Source: Parahoeflea olei (GTDB lineage: Bacteria; Pseudomonadota; Alphaproteobacteria; Rhizobiales; Rhizobiaceae). From it: a stretch of DNA of 64,000 nt. The translations under genes and the position numbers were made by a program. This document shows, piece after piece, positions 21,813-33,302 of the stretch; the first letter of the stretch is position 1, and the number at the start of each line of letters is the position of its first letter. The notes beneath the pieces were generated by a model that was not told the DNA's origin, ran no database searches, and saw only the letters and a program-made list of their open reading frames with translations. The stretch spans positions 1 through 64,000 of the forward strand of contig NZ_LQZT01000048.1 of the NCBI RefSeq assembly GCF_001703635.1. The letters run 5' to 3'.

Positions 21813-23054
<1,242 letters not shown>

Positions 23055-23071
23055 TTTGGGCTCCATGATGG

Positions 23072-23120
23072 GTCAGGTTGCTGTTTGTTTAGTTGGAACA
23101 CAGCAACCTGACAAGGTCAG
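23072..23120 (-). promoter_or_regulatory. metK leader hairpin with alternative pairing partner
   Basis: Perfect 13-bp inverted repeat: GTCAGGTTGCTGT (plus strand 23072-23084) and its complement at 23100-23112, loop of 15 nt. The hairpin ends 7 nt before the metK ribosome site. A further GTCAG at 23116-23120 could pair with the adjoining CTGAC instead, so two structures exclude each other. No U-run follows. It does not match the SAM-II, SAM-I or SAM-V consensus as I know them. Confidence 0.6.
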
Positions 23121-23164
23121 AATGACATAAATATATCTTGATATGATCGATTTGGCGCGTGCAA

Positions 23165-23211
23165 AATTGTCGCGTGAGGCCGGGCGGGACAAGTCCCACA
23201 CGGCCTCACGC
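23165..23211 (-). terminator. Hairpin/terminator downstream of phrR-type gene
   Basis: An 11-bp perfect outer stem (23172-23182 with 23201-23211) encloses an inner GGGAC/GTCCC stem. On the minus strand it is followed by GACAATTTTGC, a weak U-tract. It separates the regulator transcript from metK. Confidence 0.6.
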
Positions 23212-23333
23212 CAATCGGGTTTGCACGACGAAGCGCCGGTCCGGGCGGGTCTGCCCGAAAGGGTCTGCGCGCGAGCGATCCGGGGCGGCGCCGGGCATCA
23301 AGGACACCGGACCGGGAGAGCCGGGCCTGCGCG

Positions 23334-23753
23334 TCAGTTGACGTCGGGCTCGGATGCCAGCGATTTGACGAGATCGACCAGCTTGCGCCGGACCTTGGGA
23401 TCGGGGATCTTGATGAAGGCGCGATTGAGCTGCAGCCCTTCCGAGGACGACAGGAAGTCGACCACGTAGTTGGAGCTGTTGGCTTCGGCCATTCCGGGCT
23501 GGTTGCCGGAAGGATCGCCTGGCGCATCTTCGAAAAAGAAGCTGACCGGCACGTTCAAGATGGTGGAGATATTCTGCAGACGGCTGGCGCCGACGCGGTT
23601 GGTGCCTTTTTCGTATTTCTGGATCTGCTGAAACGTGATGCCTAACGCTTCTCCAAGCTTCTCCTGACTCATGCCCAGCATCGTGCGCCGCAAGCGCACA
23701 CGACTACCGACATGGATGTCTATCGGATTCGGCTTCTTTTTGTTTTCGATCAT
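23334..23753 (-). CDS. phrR: XRE-family regulator, PhrR/PraR-like
   Basis: A 139-residue repressor-type protein with a Cro/C1 helix-turn-helix (HVGSRVRLRRTMLGMSQEKLGEALGITFQQIQKYEKGTNRVGASRLQNIS, about 14-63) followed by a family-specific tail. Its location directly downstream of lnt/actA matches the acid-inducible phrR of Sinorhizobium and the related praR regulators of biofilm and symbiosis genes (established knowledge; assignment by context and sequence likeness). ATG 23753 has AGGA 7 nt upstream. An inverted repeat TTTGAT/ATCAAA (about 23802-23820) in its own upstream region may be an operator. Confidence 0.82.
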   Translation of the reverse strand: MIENKKKPNPIDIHVGSRVRLRRTMLGMSQEKLGEALGITFQQIQKYEKGTNRVGASRLQNISTILNVPVSFFFEDAPGDPSGNQPGMAEANSSNYVVDFLSSSEGLQLNRAFIKIPDPKVRRKLVDLVKSLASEPDVN

Positions 23754-23906
23754 ATTATCGTCCTGACAAGAGCCTGTAACTCTCTGGTTAATTCATCCCG
23801 CTTTGATTGTAGCGATCAAACACGGCAAGCTGGGGCTTGGCTTGGATGGATCGCAACGCGGGAACTGGGTTGACGCCGGTGACTATGCTATTTTAGGGGT
23901 TTTCCG

Positions 23907-25502
23907 TCAATCTAGGCCTTGCCGTTTACTTCTGCGCGCAAAAAGCGCTGTCAATGCCATTATGGCGATAATCAATCCAAAGTTAAGTCCGCGATTTTGG
24001 GTGCTCCAGGATTCTTGCCCCGCGGCCGGCAGATCGACGTCGAAGACGCCCGCCTCCCCCAGCGGCAGACTGGCCAGGATGCGGCCGCCGGAATCGGTCA
24101 CCGCGGAGATGCCGCTGTTGGCCGCGCGCACCAGCGGCAGGCGAGCCTCGACGGACCGCACCTGGGCCTGGCGCAGGTGCTGGTACGGCCCCGGCGTCAT
24201 GCCGAACCAGGCATCATTGGTGACGTTGAGAAGCAGTGCGCCGCGGCCGCCGTCGACGGCGGCGAGTTCGGGAAAGATCGCCTCGTAGCAGATCAGCGGC
24301 ACCGCGCCCAAGCCGCCCGGCAGCTTGAGAAGATTGCGCCGGTCGCCGGCGGAAAATCCGCCGAGGGTCTCGGCAATTGTGGTAAGCCCGAGCTTACGCA
24401 ACCAGGTTTCGAAGGGCAGGTATTCGCCGAAAGGCACCAGGTGGGCCTTGTCGGCCGAACCGATGATCTGTCCTTCGTCGTCAATGACATAGATGGTGTT
24501 GTAGTAGCGCTGCGGCGCGCCCCCCGAGCCCTCCTCGGCGCGCACCGCGCCGGTGACCAGGGTCTGGCCCACCTGCAGCATGTCGGCGATGCGCGAGAGC
24601 GCGCCGGGATTGTCGGTGAACAGAAACGGCACCGCCGTCTCCGGCCAGACGATGTGGCTCGGACGTGGCTGCCCCTCGGCCGGCGGCAGCGCGCTCAGCG
24701 ACAGCATTCTCGAAAAGATCCGCTCGCGCTCGGCCGCATCCCACTTCTCCGACAGCCCGATCGCCGGCTGCACGATGCGGACCACCGCCTCCGGTGCGCG
24801 CGCGGGAAGCCGGTCGAGCCGCCACAGCGCAGCCCAGCCATAGCCGGCATGCGCGGCCAGAAGCAGCAGCGCCAGGCTCATGCCGGCGACCGCGCCGCGC
24901 CGGGTGCCCACCAGCGCCGGCGCCGAAAACACGAACACGGTCAGCGCCGAAAGGCCGTAGAGGCCCACGATTTCGACCGACTGCATCAGCAGCGGCACCG
25001 GCATGGCGGCGTAGCCGACGGCATTCCAGGGAAAGCCGGTGAGCGCGAAGCTGCGCACCCATTCGAGCAGCCCGAAGGCGGCCGCCAGCGCCGCGATCCG
25101 CCCCAGGCCGTCGGACCAGACGAGCCGCGCCAGCGCCGCCGCCGCCCCGTAAAACAGCGCAAGCACCGCCGGCAGGCCGACGATGGCGAGCGGCAAGGCC
25201 CATTCGAAGCCTTCGGCCCCGCTCAGCAGGGCATTGCCAAGCCACCAAAGCCCGGCCACGAAATAGCCGAGCCCGAACCACCAACCGGTGACGAAGGCAG
25301 GCCGCAGGCGGCCGATCGCGCCGGCATCGGCCGGGCCACTGGCGCCGTCGAGCAGCCACACCAGAACCGGAAAGGAGACGAACAGCACGGCGAAGAAATT
25401 GAACGGCGGCAGCGCCAGAACGGCAAGCGCGCCCGCGGCAAACGCGATCAGGACGCGCTTGGCGCCCCAGCTCAGCATGATGGATTCAGCAATCCGTTCC
25501 AA
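23907..25502 (-). CDS. lnt: Apolipoprotein N-acyltransferase
   Basis: Inner-membrane enzyme adding the third acyl chain to lipoproteins; 531 residues. The N-terminal half holds about six to seven membrane segments. The C-terminal nitrilase-like domain carries the catalytic Glu in IVWPETAVPF, Lys in DKAHLVPFGEYLPFE and Cys in PLICYEAIFPE. The start is TTG 25502 (MERIAESIMLSWG), chosen because rhizobial Lnt proteins begin similarly; ATG eight codons in is an alternative. The Sinorhizobium homologue is actA (acid tolerance), fitting the phrR neighbour. Confidence 0.95.
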   Translation of the reverse strand: MERIAESIMLSWGAKRVLIAFAAGALAVLALPPFNFFAVLFVSFPVLVWLLDGASGPADAGAIGRLRPAFVTGWWFGLGYFVAGLWWLGNALLSGAEGFEWALPLAIVGLPAVLALFYGAAAALARLVWSDGLGRIAALAAAFGLLEWVRSFALTGFPWNAVGYAAMPVPLLMQSVEIVGLYGLSALTVFVFSAPALVGTRRGAVAGMSLALLLLAAHAGYGWAALWRLDRLPARAPEAVVRIVQPAIGLSEKWDAAERERIFSRMLSLSALPPAEGQPRPSHIVWPETAVPFLFTDNPGALSRIADMLQVGQTLVTGAVRAEEGSGGAPQRYYNTIYVIDDEGQIIGSADKAHLVPFGEYLPFETWLRKLGLTTIAETLGGFSAGDRRNLLKLPGGLGAVPLICYEAIFPELAAVDGGRGALLLNVTNDAWFGMTPGPYQHLRQAQVRSVEARLPLVRAANSGISAVTDSGGRILASLPLGEAGVFDVDLPAAGQESWSTQNRGLNFGLIIAIMALTALFARRSKRQGLD

Positions 25503-25716
25503 ATCCCACCGGCTCCCCGCGCGCCCCTCCAGCCCCTCGCGCCGTCCCGGGACAGCGCGGGGCTGGACCTTGTCTCACCCGGCCCGCAAGCCCGCCGTTT
25601 CCGGAACGGGCCCGCGAATCATCGGCTGCATCTTTTCAAAAAACGCGGGCCATGTCCGGTGCGTCCGGGGACTTTTTTTTGCCAGAATCCCCGCTCGCCG
25701 CGACGCGGTGCCCGGT

Positions 25717-26859
25717 TCAGGCGGCGCTGGCGTCGCCGGGGTCGGACTGCTTCATCGCCGCGCTTTCGCCGCGCACCGGGCGCCGCCGCGAGGGCAGGCG
25801 CTTGCGCACGATGCGCACCCGCTTGACGCGGCGCGGATCGGCGTCGGTGACATGGAATTCGAAGCCCGGCAGCGCCTGCACCACTTCGCCGCGCGCGGGC
25901 ACGCGCCCGATCTCGGAAAAGATCAGCCCGCCGATGGTGTCGACTTCCTCGCTCTGCTCGCGCACGTCGAAATCGGCGCCGATCTCCTCGGCGAGATCCT
26001 CGAGCTCGGCCTTGGCATCGACGATCCAGACATCCTCGCCGGTGCGCCGGATCAGGGTTTCCTCTTCGTCGTCGTGCTCGTCGGCAATGTCGCCGACCAC
26101 CATCTCGACGATGTCCTCGAGCGAGACCAGGCCGTCGGTGCCGCCATATTCATCGATGACGAGCGCCATCTGGATGCGGTTGGCCTGCATGCGCTGCATA
26201 AGGTCGGAGGCCAGCATCGAGGCGGGCACGAACAGCACCTTGCGGGTGATGCCCGATTCCTGCAGCGTCTTGGTGAGGTCGACCCGCGACAGGTCGAGCG
26301 TGGTGGGCGCGTTGCGCGCCTGGATCGCGGCCGCGCTCTTGGCGCTGGACCTGCGCTTGGCGCGCGACTGCTTGGTGATCCAGGCCAGAAGGTCGCGGAT
26401 ATGCACCATGCCGCGCGGATCGTCGAGATTTTCCGCATAGACGGGCATGCGCGAATGCCCCGATTCCTCGAAGATTTCGAGCAATCGGCCCAGCGTGGTG
26501 GCCTGGTCGACCGCCTCCACGTCGGCGCGCGGCACCATCACGTCCTCGACCCGGACTTCGCGCAGCCTCAAGATGTTGTGCAGCATGGCGCGTTCGTCGG
26601 CCGAAAACGCCTCGTGCAATTCACCGCCCGACTGCAGCGCGTCGTTCAGGTCCTCGCGGATGGTCTCGCGGTCGGATGGGGGAAAGATCGCCCTGAGCAG
26701 GCGTTGCCAGAGGCCCGTGCCGTTGCGCTCGTCGGAAACCGCGGTGGTCTCCTTCTCGCGCAGCGGCACGGGCAAGTAACTCGGGGCTTCGTCGCTGGAC
26801 GGGGCGCTCGAGGCGCCTGGGGCATCTCCGGACACTGCCGGGGCGTTGCTGTCGGTCAT
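25717..26859 (-). CDS. corC: CorC/HlyC-type CBS-domain protein
   Basis: A 380-residue cytosolic protein with two CBS domains (VMVPRADVEAVDQATTLGRLLEIFEESGHSRMPVY, about 100-155, and SMLASDLMQRMQANRIQMALVIDEYGGTDGLVSLEDIVE, about 215-265) and a C-terminal transporter-associated CorC/HlyC domain. It lacks the DUF21 membrane domain. CorC is linked to magnesium/cobalt efflux, but the biochemical role is not settled. Ala/Arg-rich insert between the CBS domains (KQSRAKRRSSAKSAAAIQARN). ATG 26859 follows GAAGAG, 13 nt after the ybeY stop. The 214-bp gap to lnt holds no gene. Confidence 0.92.
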   Translation of the reverse strand: MTDSNAPAVSGDAPGASSAPSSDEAPSYLPVPLREKETTAVSDERNGTGLWQRLLRAIFPPSDRETIREDLNDALQSGGELHEAFSADERAMLHNILRLREVRVEDVMVPRADVEAVDQATTLGRLLEIFEESGHSRMPVYAENLDDPRGMVHIRDLLAWITKQSRAKRRSSAKSAAAIQARNAPTTLDLSRVDLTKTLQESGITRKVLFVPASMLASDLMQRMQANRIQMALVIDEYGGTDGLVSLEDIVEMVVGDIADEHDDEEETLIRRTGEDVWIVDAKAELEDLAEEIGADFDVREQSEEVDTIGGLIFSEIGRVPARGEVVQALPGFEFHVTDADPRRVKRVRIVRKRLPSRRRPVRGESAAMKQSDPGDASAA

Positions 26860-26872
26860 CTTCTCTTCGGTA

Positions 26873-27388
26873 TCAAACCGGCTCTGTTTCGCCGTAGGGG
26901 TCAGATAGGTCAAGCGAGGCCAAAATGCGAGTCTCAATCGCTTCCATTCTTTCGGCGTCACTGTTTTCGATGTGATCATACCCGAAAAGATGGAGAAAAC
27001 CATGCACCAGCAGATGGGTGATGTGCTCGTCGGCAGGCTTGCCGAGATCGTCCGCCTCGCGCTCGATGGTTTCGCGCGCCAGGATGATGTCGCCCAGCAT
27101 CGGCCCCGGCATCCCGCCCGGGTCCAGCGGGAAGGCGGGGAAGGAGAGCACATTGGTGGGCTTGGGCTGGCCGCGCCACTGGCCGTTGAGCCCGGCCATC
27201 ATCGCATCATCGACCAGCACCAGCGAGACTTCCGGCGGGTCTTCGGGAAAGGGCTGCCCCTCGTTCGCGGACAGATCCCGGGCGGCTGCCGCTAGGGCGG
27301 CCTGCGCCAGCGACTCGACCGCCGCAAGGTCGTCCCAGGAGCCGGCCTCGTGCGCGATTTCCAGGCTGATCTCGGCGGTACCGCTCAT
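26873..27388 (-). CDS. ybeY: Endoribonuclease YbeY (16S rRNA maturation)
   Basis: Zinc endoribonuclease of 171 residues acting in 16S 3'-end processing and ribosome quality control. The metal motif HGFLHLFGYDH (H-x3-H-x5-H) is intact near residue 128. The start overlaps the phoH stop as ATGA. It is part of phoH-ybeY-corC-lnt, an arrangement conserved in many proteobacteria. Confidence 0.96.
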   Translation of the reverse strand: MSGTAEISLEIAHEAGSWDDLAAVESLAQAALAAAARDLSANEGQPFPEDPPEVSLVLVDDAMMAGLNGQWRGQPKPTNVLSFPAFPLDPGGMPGPMLGDIILARETIEREADDLGKPADEHITHLLVHGFLHLFGYDHIENSDAERMEAIETRILASLDLSDPYGETEPV

Positions 27389-28491
27389 GCACTGCCGGAC
27401 GGGGTGGGCGCAGGCGTGCCCGGGGCAGCCGTGGCGGGCGCAGCCGGAGCGGGGGTTGCGCGCTTGTCATAGGCCTCGACGATGCGCTGCACCAGCGGAT
27501 GGCGCACCACGTCGGCGCCGCGAAAGCGGCAGGTGACCACGCCCTCGACGCCGTCCACCACCGACAGCGCCTCGACCAGGCCGGAGGTCACGCCGCGCGG
27601 AAGATCGATCTGGCTCGGATCGCCGGTGATGATCATGCGCGAGTTCTCGCCCAGGCGGGTCAGGAACATCTTCATCTGCATCTGCGTGGTGTTCTGCGCT
27701 TCGTCCAGGATCACCGCGGCATTGGCGAGCGTGCGCCCGCGCATGAAGGCCAGCGGCGCGATCTCGATGACGCCGGCGGTGATGGCGCGTTCGACCTTGT
27801 CGCCCGGCATCATGTCGTAGAGCGCGTCATAGAGCGGCCTGAGATAGGGATCGACCTTTTCCTTCATGTCGCCGGGCAGGAAGCCCAGGCGCTCGCCGGC
27901 TTCCACCGCCGGGCGCGACAGGATGATGCGCTCGACCGAGCCGCGCTCGAGCAATTGCGCGGCGTGGGCGACGGCGAGATAGGTCTTGCCGGTGCCGGCG
28001 GGGCCGACGCCGAAGACGAGTTCGGAGCGTTCCAGCGCGCGGATATAAGCGTCCTGCGTGGGCGTGCGGGCGATCACGGTCTTCTTGCGCGTCGAAATCT
28101 GCGCGAGCGTCATCTTGCCCTTGCGCTCGAGCGTGGGCAGCACCAGCTGGTCGTCGGCGGCGAGCGCCATGCGGATCGCGCCCTCGACATCGGAGCTTTC
28201 CACGCTCGCGCCCTTGAGCAGCCGGTCATAGAGGAAATCCAGCGCCCGGCGCGCCTGGTTGGTGGCGATTTCCTCGCCCCTGAGCGTCACCGTGTTGCCG
28301 CGGGCGCGCGCATCGATGTTCAGCTTCTTTTCGAGAAGCGCCAGGTTCTGGTCGAACTGACCGAAAAGTTCGCTGGCGAGGCGGTTGTTTTCAAAGGTGA
28401 GCGCGAGGTGGGTCGCGTCCGACGCGCCTGAGGCGGGCGTCGCAGCTTCTGTCCGGGACAGGTGCTCAACTGTCAAACGATCTTGCTCCAA
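27385..28491 (-). CDS. PhoH-like ATPase (YbeZ)
   Basis: Cytosolic P-loop ATPase of about 368 residues that partners YbeY. Walker A GPAGTGKT near 165, Walker B region ILDEAQNTT near 265, and ITGDPSQIDLP follow the PhoH pattern. An N-terminal KH-like segment and a Pro/Ala-rich tail (ATPAPAAPATAAPGTPAPTPSGSA) flank it. The start is uncertain: TTG 28491 opens the longest reading, while TTG 28476 has GGAG 8 nt upstream; both precede the conserved LTFENNRLASELFGQFDQN. Confidence 0.93.
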   Translation of the reverse strand: MEQDRLTVEHLSRTEAATPASGASDATHLALTFENNRLASELFGQFDQNLALLEKKLNIDARARGNTVTLRGEEIATNQARRALDFLYDRLLKGASVESSDVEGAIRMALAADDQLVLPTLERKGKMTLAQISTRKKTVIARTPTQDAYIRALERSELVFGVGPAGTGKTYLAVAHAAQLLERGSVERIILSRPAVEAGERLGFLPGDMKEKVDPYLRPLYDALYDMMPGDKVERAITAGVIEIAPLAFMRGRTLANAAVILDEAQNTTQMQMKMFLTRLGENSRMIITGDPSQIDLPRGVTSGLVEALSVVDGVEGVVTCRFRGADVVRHPLVQRIVEAYDKRATPAPAAPATAAPGTPAPTPSGSA

Positions 28492-28524
28492 GCTTGCACG
28501 TCGCCATGCCTTTCCGCTCTGCCC

Positions 28525-29937
<1,413 letters not shown>

Positions 29938-29976
29938 CGGGGGCTTTTAGCGGGTAAATGAGGGCTTGAAAATGGC

Positions 29977-30777
29977 CTAACCGGCATCGAGCCTACCGCC
30001 GAGCGCGCGGATCAGACCATCGCGCACCCGCGCCTCGACCAGGCGGGCGGTTTTCTTGCGGTCGGTGCCGGCGTCGAACGCCACCGGCTCGGCGAAGATC
30101 ACGTCGACATCGAGCGCGCCGTGGCGCAGCACCTTGAGCAGGTGCGGCCCGAGCGCCACATCGCCTGGCCAGCCCGCGACCGGCCGGTGATAGCGCCCCA
30201 TCGGCATGCCGTGCAGCCCGACATAGGCGATCGAGACCGGCTGGATATGCACCCGCCCCTCGGGCGCCACCGCCACCGCCGCGCTCGCCGCGCCAAACAG
30301 CGAGGCATTGAACGGCATCACCCGGTTGCCGTCCGACGTGGTGCCTTCGGCAAACAGCACCACCACCTCGCCCGCGATCAGCCGCTGCGAGACTTCGCTC
30401 ACCTGCGCGCCGGTCTTGCGCCGCTGCTGCCGCTCCACGAAGACCGAACGCTGCAGCCGCGCCAGCCAGCCGAGCAGCGGCCAGGTCCGGACTTCAGACT
30501 TGGCGATGAAGACCACGTCGGCGACCGAGCCCAGCACCAGGATGTCCTTCCAGGACACGTGATTGGAGACCAGAAGCAGCGGCCGCGCCGTCGACAGGCG
30601 CCCATGGCTGCGCACCCTGAGACCGATCGCGCGGCACATCAGGCTGTGCCACCAGCGCGGCAACCGCCGCATCAGCGGATGGCCGAGCCCGAGCGCGGCG
30701 AGCTGGACAGGCAGCAGCGCCAGCGTCAGCAGCGCGAAGACCAGCCCCACCAGCGCGATGCGCAGGCCCGCGATCAT
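29977..30777 (-). CDS. plsC: 1-acyl-sn-glycerol-3-phosphate acyltransferase
   Basis: Membrane-bound acyltransferase of 266 residues for phosphatidic acid synthesis. One strong N-terminal membrane segment (LVGLVFALLTLALLPVQLAALGL), then NHVSWKDILVLG (NHx4D catalytic motif, about 72-77) and FAEGTTSDG (substrate site). An ornithine-lipid O-acyltransferase role (OlsA-like) is an alternative, as both share these motifs. ATG 30777. It is flanked by miaB and the Fur-family gene. Confidence 0.9.
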   Translation of the reverse strand: MIAGLRIALVGLVFALLTLALLPVQLAALGLGHPLMRRLPRWWHSLMCRAIGLRVRSHGRLSTARPLLLVSNHVSWKDILVLGSVADVVFIAKSEVRTWPLLGWLARLQRSVFVERQQRRKTGAQVSEVSQRLIAGEVVVLFAEGTTSDGNRVMPFNASLFGAASAAVAVAPEGRVHIQPVSIAYVGLHGMPMGRYHRPVAGWPGDVALGPHLLKVLRHGALDVDVIFAEPVAFDAGTDRKKTARLVEARVRDGLIRALGGRLDAG

Positions 30778-30825
30778 CGACCGGCCTGCCAGACGGAAGG
30801 GCGCGCGCCAGCCATCGTCCCGCGC

Positions 30826-31251
30826 CTATTTCTTCTCGGGCTTGAGGGGAATTCCGTAGAGTTCGAGCCGGTGATCGACCAGCCGGTAGCCGAGCTCGCG
30901 GGCGATGCGCTCCTGCAGTGCCTCGATTTCGGGCGAATGGAACTCGATCACCTGCCCGCTCCTGAGGTCGATCAGGTGGTCGTGGTGTTCCTCCGGCACC
31001 GTCTCGTAGCGCGAGCGGCCATCGCGGAAATCGTGCTTCTCGATGATGCCGATGTCCTCGAGCAGCTTGACGGTGCGGTAGACGGTGGAAATCGAGATGC
31101 GCGGGTCGACGGCCGCCGACCGGCGGTAGAGCTCCTCGACATCGGGATGATCATGCGCGCCGTCCAGTACGCGGGCGATGATACGCCGCTGCTCGGTCAT
31201 GCGCATGCCGCGCTCGGCGCATCTGTCTTCGAGGGACCGTTGTTCTTCCAT
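30826..31251 (-). CDS. mur: Fur-family metal regulator (rhizobial Mur-type)
   Basis: A 141-residue repressor with the winged-helix segment RITEQRR-like MRMTEQRRIIARVL and STVYRTVKLLEDIGIIEKHDF, then the metal/dimer region YETVPEEHHDHLIDLRSGQVIEFHSPEIEALQERIA. No CxxC structural zinc site is present, as in alphaproteobacterial Fur/Mur. In rhizobia the gene at this position next to plsC and rimI responds to manganese (Mur). Iron response (Fur) cannot be excluded from sequence. Confidence 0.9.
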   Translation of the reverse strand: MEEQRSLEDRCAERGMRMTEQRRIIARVLDGAHDHPDVEELYRRSAAVDPRISISTVYRTVKLLEDIGIIEKHDFRDGRSRYETVPEEHHDHLIDLRSGQVIEFHSPEIEALQERIARELGYRLVDHRLELYGIPLKPEKK

Positions 31252-31316
31252 CGCCTGCCCAGCCGGTTACATGGAAAGGATGAGCCGGCAATTTCCGCGC
31301 CGGCGACCGCCCGGGA

Positions 31317-31808
31317 CTAACGAAGATCGCGGCGCATGACAAGCGCCGTCGTGGCCGGTGCGTCCGGCCGGGCATAATAGGCGCGGCGCTCGCCGACCTG
31401 AACGAAGCCGAGCTTGCGGTACATCGCGACCGCGGCGAGGTTGGTCTCGTCGACCTCGAGAAACATCTCTTCCGCGTCGCGGCGCCGGGCTTCCTGGATG
31501 GCGCTGCGCATCAGCCGCCAGCCAAGCCCCGCGCGACGGTGCCGCGGCGAGATGCCGATCGACAGGATCTCGGCCTCGCCGGCGGCCTCGCGGCACAGCA
31601 CGAAGCCCGCGGCCTGGTCGCGAGCACGGCCTTCCGGACAGGCGATGAAGCCGAACACCGAGGCCTGGCTGATCAGGCTTTCGAACTCGCCCTCGCCCCA
31701 GGCCCGCGAGAAGGCCTCGCCATGCAGGCGCGAGGCGGTGTGCGCGTCCTTGGTCTCGATGTCGAGGATGAGGCACTCGGGCGGACGCCCGAACAGGCTC
31801 ATGACCAT
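31317..31808 (-). CDS. rimI: GNAT acetyltransferase RimI-type
   Basis: N-alpha-acetyltransferase of 163 residues, the likely modifier of ribosomal protein S18 or a broader N-terminal acetylase. The acetyl-CoA loop is in ISPRHRRAGLGWRLMRSAI, followed by LEVDETNLAAVAMYRKLGFVQVGERRAYY. The start overlaps the tsaB stop (ATG 31808, or ATG 31802 giving a 4-bp ATGA overlap). The tsaB-rimI pair is conserved widely. Confidence 0.93.
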   Translation of the reverse strand: MVMSLFGRPPECLILDIETKDAHTASRLHGEAFSRAWGEGEFESLISQASVFGFIACPEGRARDQAAGFVLCREAAGEAEILSIGISPRHRRAGLGWRLMRSAIQEARRRDAEEMFLEVDETNLAAVAMYRKLGFVQVGERRAYYARPDAPATTALVMRRDLR

Positions 31809-32491
31809 TGGCCTGCACTTTCGTGCGGCAGCGCAAATCCGGTCTGCGGCTTGGCGTCGGCCTCGCGCAGATAACGCGGTTCGGGGGGATTGGCGGAAGG
31901 ATCGAGCCGGGCCGCGAGCCGGGCGACATCGCCGATCGCGGGGGCTGCGGGGTCGCCGAGAACCCGTTCGCCAAGCGCGGGATCGATCTCCGCGAGAAGG
32001 GCTGCGCCGGAGCCCAGAAGATCCGCGCCGCAGGACTGCGCGTGCCGCGCCGCCTCCGCGGGGCTCAGCTCCGCTCCCGGAAAGGCGACCGCGCCGCCAG
32101 CCTCGGCGACGAGCGCCCAGACCTTGCCGCGCCGGGCATCGAGCACGGCCATGACCGGCGTGGCGCGCGCCTCGGCCGCGGGAGCCGCCATGGCGTCGAG
32201 CGCGCCGACGCCGACACAGGGCACGCCAAGCGCCAGCGATAGCCCGCGCGCGAAGGACACGCCGACTCGGATGCCCGCGAACGAGCCCGGGCCGATGGTC
32301 ACGGCGATGCGGTTAAGATCGGACATCGTGCGGCCCGCCTGGGCCAGCACCGAGGTGGCGATCCCCGGCAACTGCTCGGCATGGCCGCGGCCGATGTCGG
32401 GGCTGGCCGAGGCCAGGATGCGGTCGCCCGCATCCTCGTGGAGGGCCACGGCGCAATACCGGGCGGAGCAGTCAATGGCGAGCGTCAACAC
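31799..32491 (-). CDS. tsaB: tRNA threonylcarbamoyladenosine biosynthesis protein TsaB
   Basis: A 230-residue ASKHA-fold scaffold that binds TsaD for t6A37 formation in tRNA. The N-terminus LTLAIDCSARYCAVAL and the motif TIGPGSFAGIRVGVSFARGL are typical. The start is GTG 32491 (followed by TTG), with no clear Shine-Dalgarno. It overlaps rimI by 10 bp. Confidence 0.94.
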   Translation of the reverse strand: MLTLAIDCSARYCAVALHEDAGDRILASASPDIGRGHAEQLPGIATSVLAQAGRTMSDLNRIAVTIGPGSFAGIRVGVSFARGLSLALGVPCVGVGALDAMAAPAAEARATPVMAVLDARRGKVWALVAEAGGAVAFPGAELSPAEAARHAQSCGADLLGSGAALLAEIDPALGERVLGDPAAPAIGDVARLAARLDPSANPPEPRYLREADAKPQTGFALPHESAGQWS

Positions 32492-32620
32492 CGGTCAAAC
32501 CCAATACGAAGACCCAGAACAAGGAGGGGGCGCAAACCTCTCGGCCTGCCGCACAGAGGCGCAAGCATAGCCTGTCCGCGCGGGCAAGGACAATGCCCCG
32601 CCCGCCTCAACCGGATCGGG

Positions 32621-33187
32621 TCAGACGACGGCCTCGACTTCGCGGACTTCCGGCACGAAATGCCTGAGCAGGTTCTGGATGCCGTGCTTGAGCGTGGCGG
32701 TCGACGACGGGCAGCCGGCGCAGGCGCCCTTCATGTGCAGGAACACCGTGCCGTCGCGGAATCCGCGGAAGGTGATGTCGCCGCCGTCCTGGGCGACGGC
32801 CGGGCGCACCCGGCTTTCGAGCAGTTCCTTGATGGTGGCGACGACGGTCTCGTCGCCCTTTTCGAAGAACTCCTCGTCCGACAGCGGCTCGCCGTCATTG
32901 GCGCTCGACATGATCGGCGCGCCGGACATGAAATGCTCCATGATGGTGCCGAGCACGGCCGGCTTCAAATGCTGCCAGTCGGGGCCGTCCTTGGAGATGG
33001 TGATGAAATCGTAGCCGTAGAACACGCCGGTGACGCCGGGAATGCCAAACAGCTTGGCGGCGAGCGGGGACGCCGTGGCGGCTTCCTCGGCGCTGCGGTA
33101 ATCGGCGGTGCCGCGCTCCAGAACGACCTTGCCCGGAAGAAATTTCAGGGTCGCGGGGTTCGGGGTGGATTCGGTCTGGATGAACAT
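32621..33187 (-). CDS. Nfu/NifU-like iron-sulfur scaffold protein
   Basis: A 188-residue iron-sulfur carrier: an N-terminal Nfu domain (MFIQTESTPNPATLKFLPG, common in alphaproteobacteria and mitochondria) and a C-terminal NifU-like domain with the cluster motif CAGCPSS near 160. It delivers 4Fe-4S clusters to apoproteins; MiaB in this block is a plausible client (inference). ATG 33187 has AGGGAG about 7 nt upstream. It lies between the universal-stress gene and tsaB. Confidence 0.95.
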   Translation of the reverse strand: MFIQTESTPNPATLKFLPGKVVLERGTADYRSAEEAATASPLAAKLFGIPGVTGVFYGYDFITISKDGPDWQHLKPAVLGTIMEHFMSGAPIMSSANDGEPLSDEEFFEKGDETVVATIKELLESRVRPAVAQDGGDITFRGFRDGTVFLHMKGACAGCPSSTATLKHGIQNLLRHFVPEVREVEAVV

Positions 33188-33302
33188 GATCTATCTCCCT
33201 GCCTGGCCGGGGGCGGGCCAGTTTAGAATTCTTCAAAACAAGATAGGCTTCCCCGCGTCCGCAATCAAGGGCCGTTGGCACCGGAAGCCGGATCGTCCTT
33301 CG

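Noticed and set aside
23055..23160. SAM-II or other known SAM riboswitch ahead of metK
   Set aside because: The hairpin and flanks do not show the conserved sequences I know for these classes; reported only as an unclassified leader structure.
25655..25685. T8 tract after a GC-rich segment as a plus-strand terminator
   Set aside because: No plus-strand gene lies upstream, and the possible stem (GTCC/GGAC) is too short.
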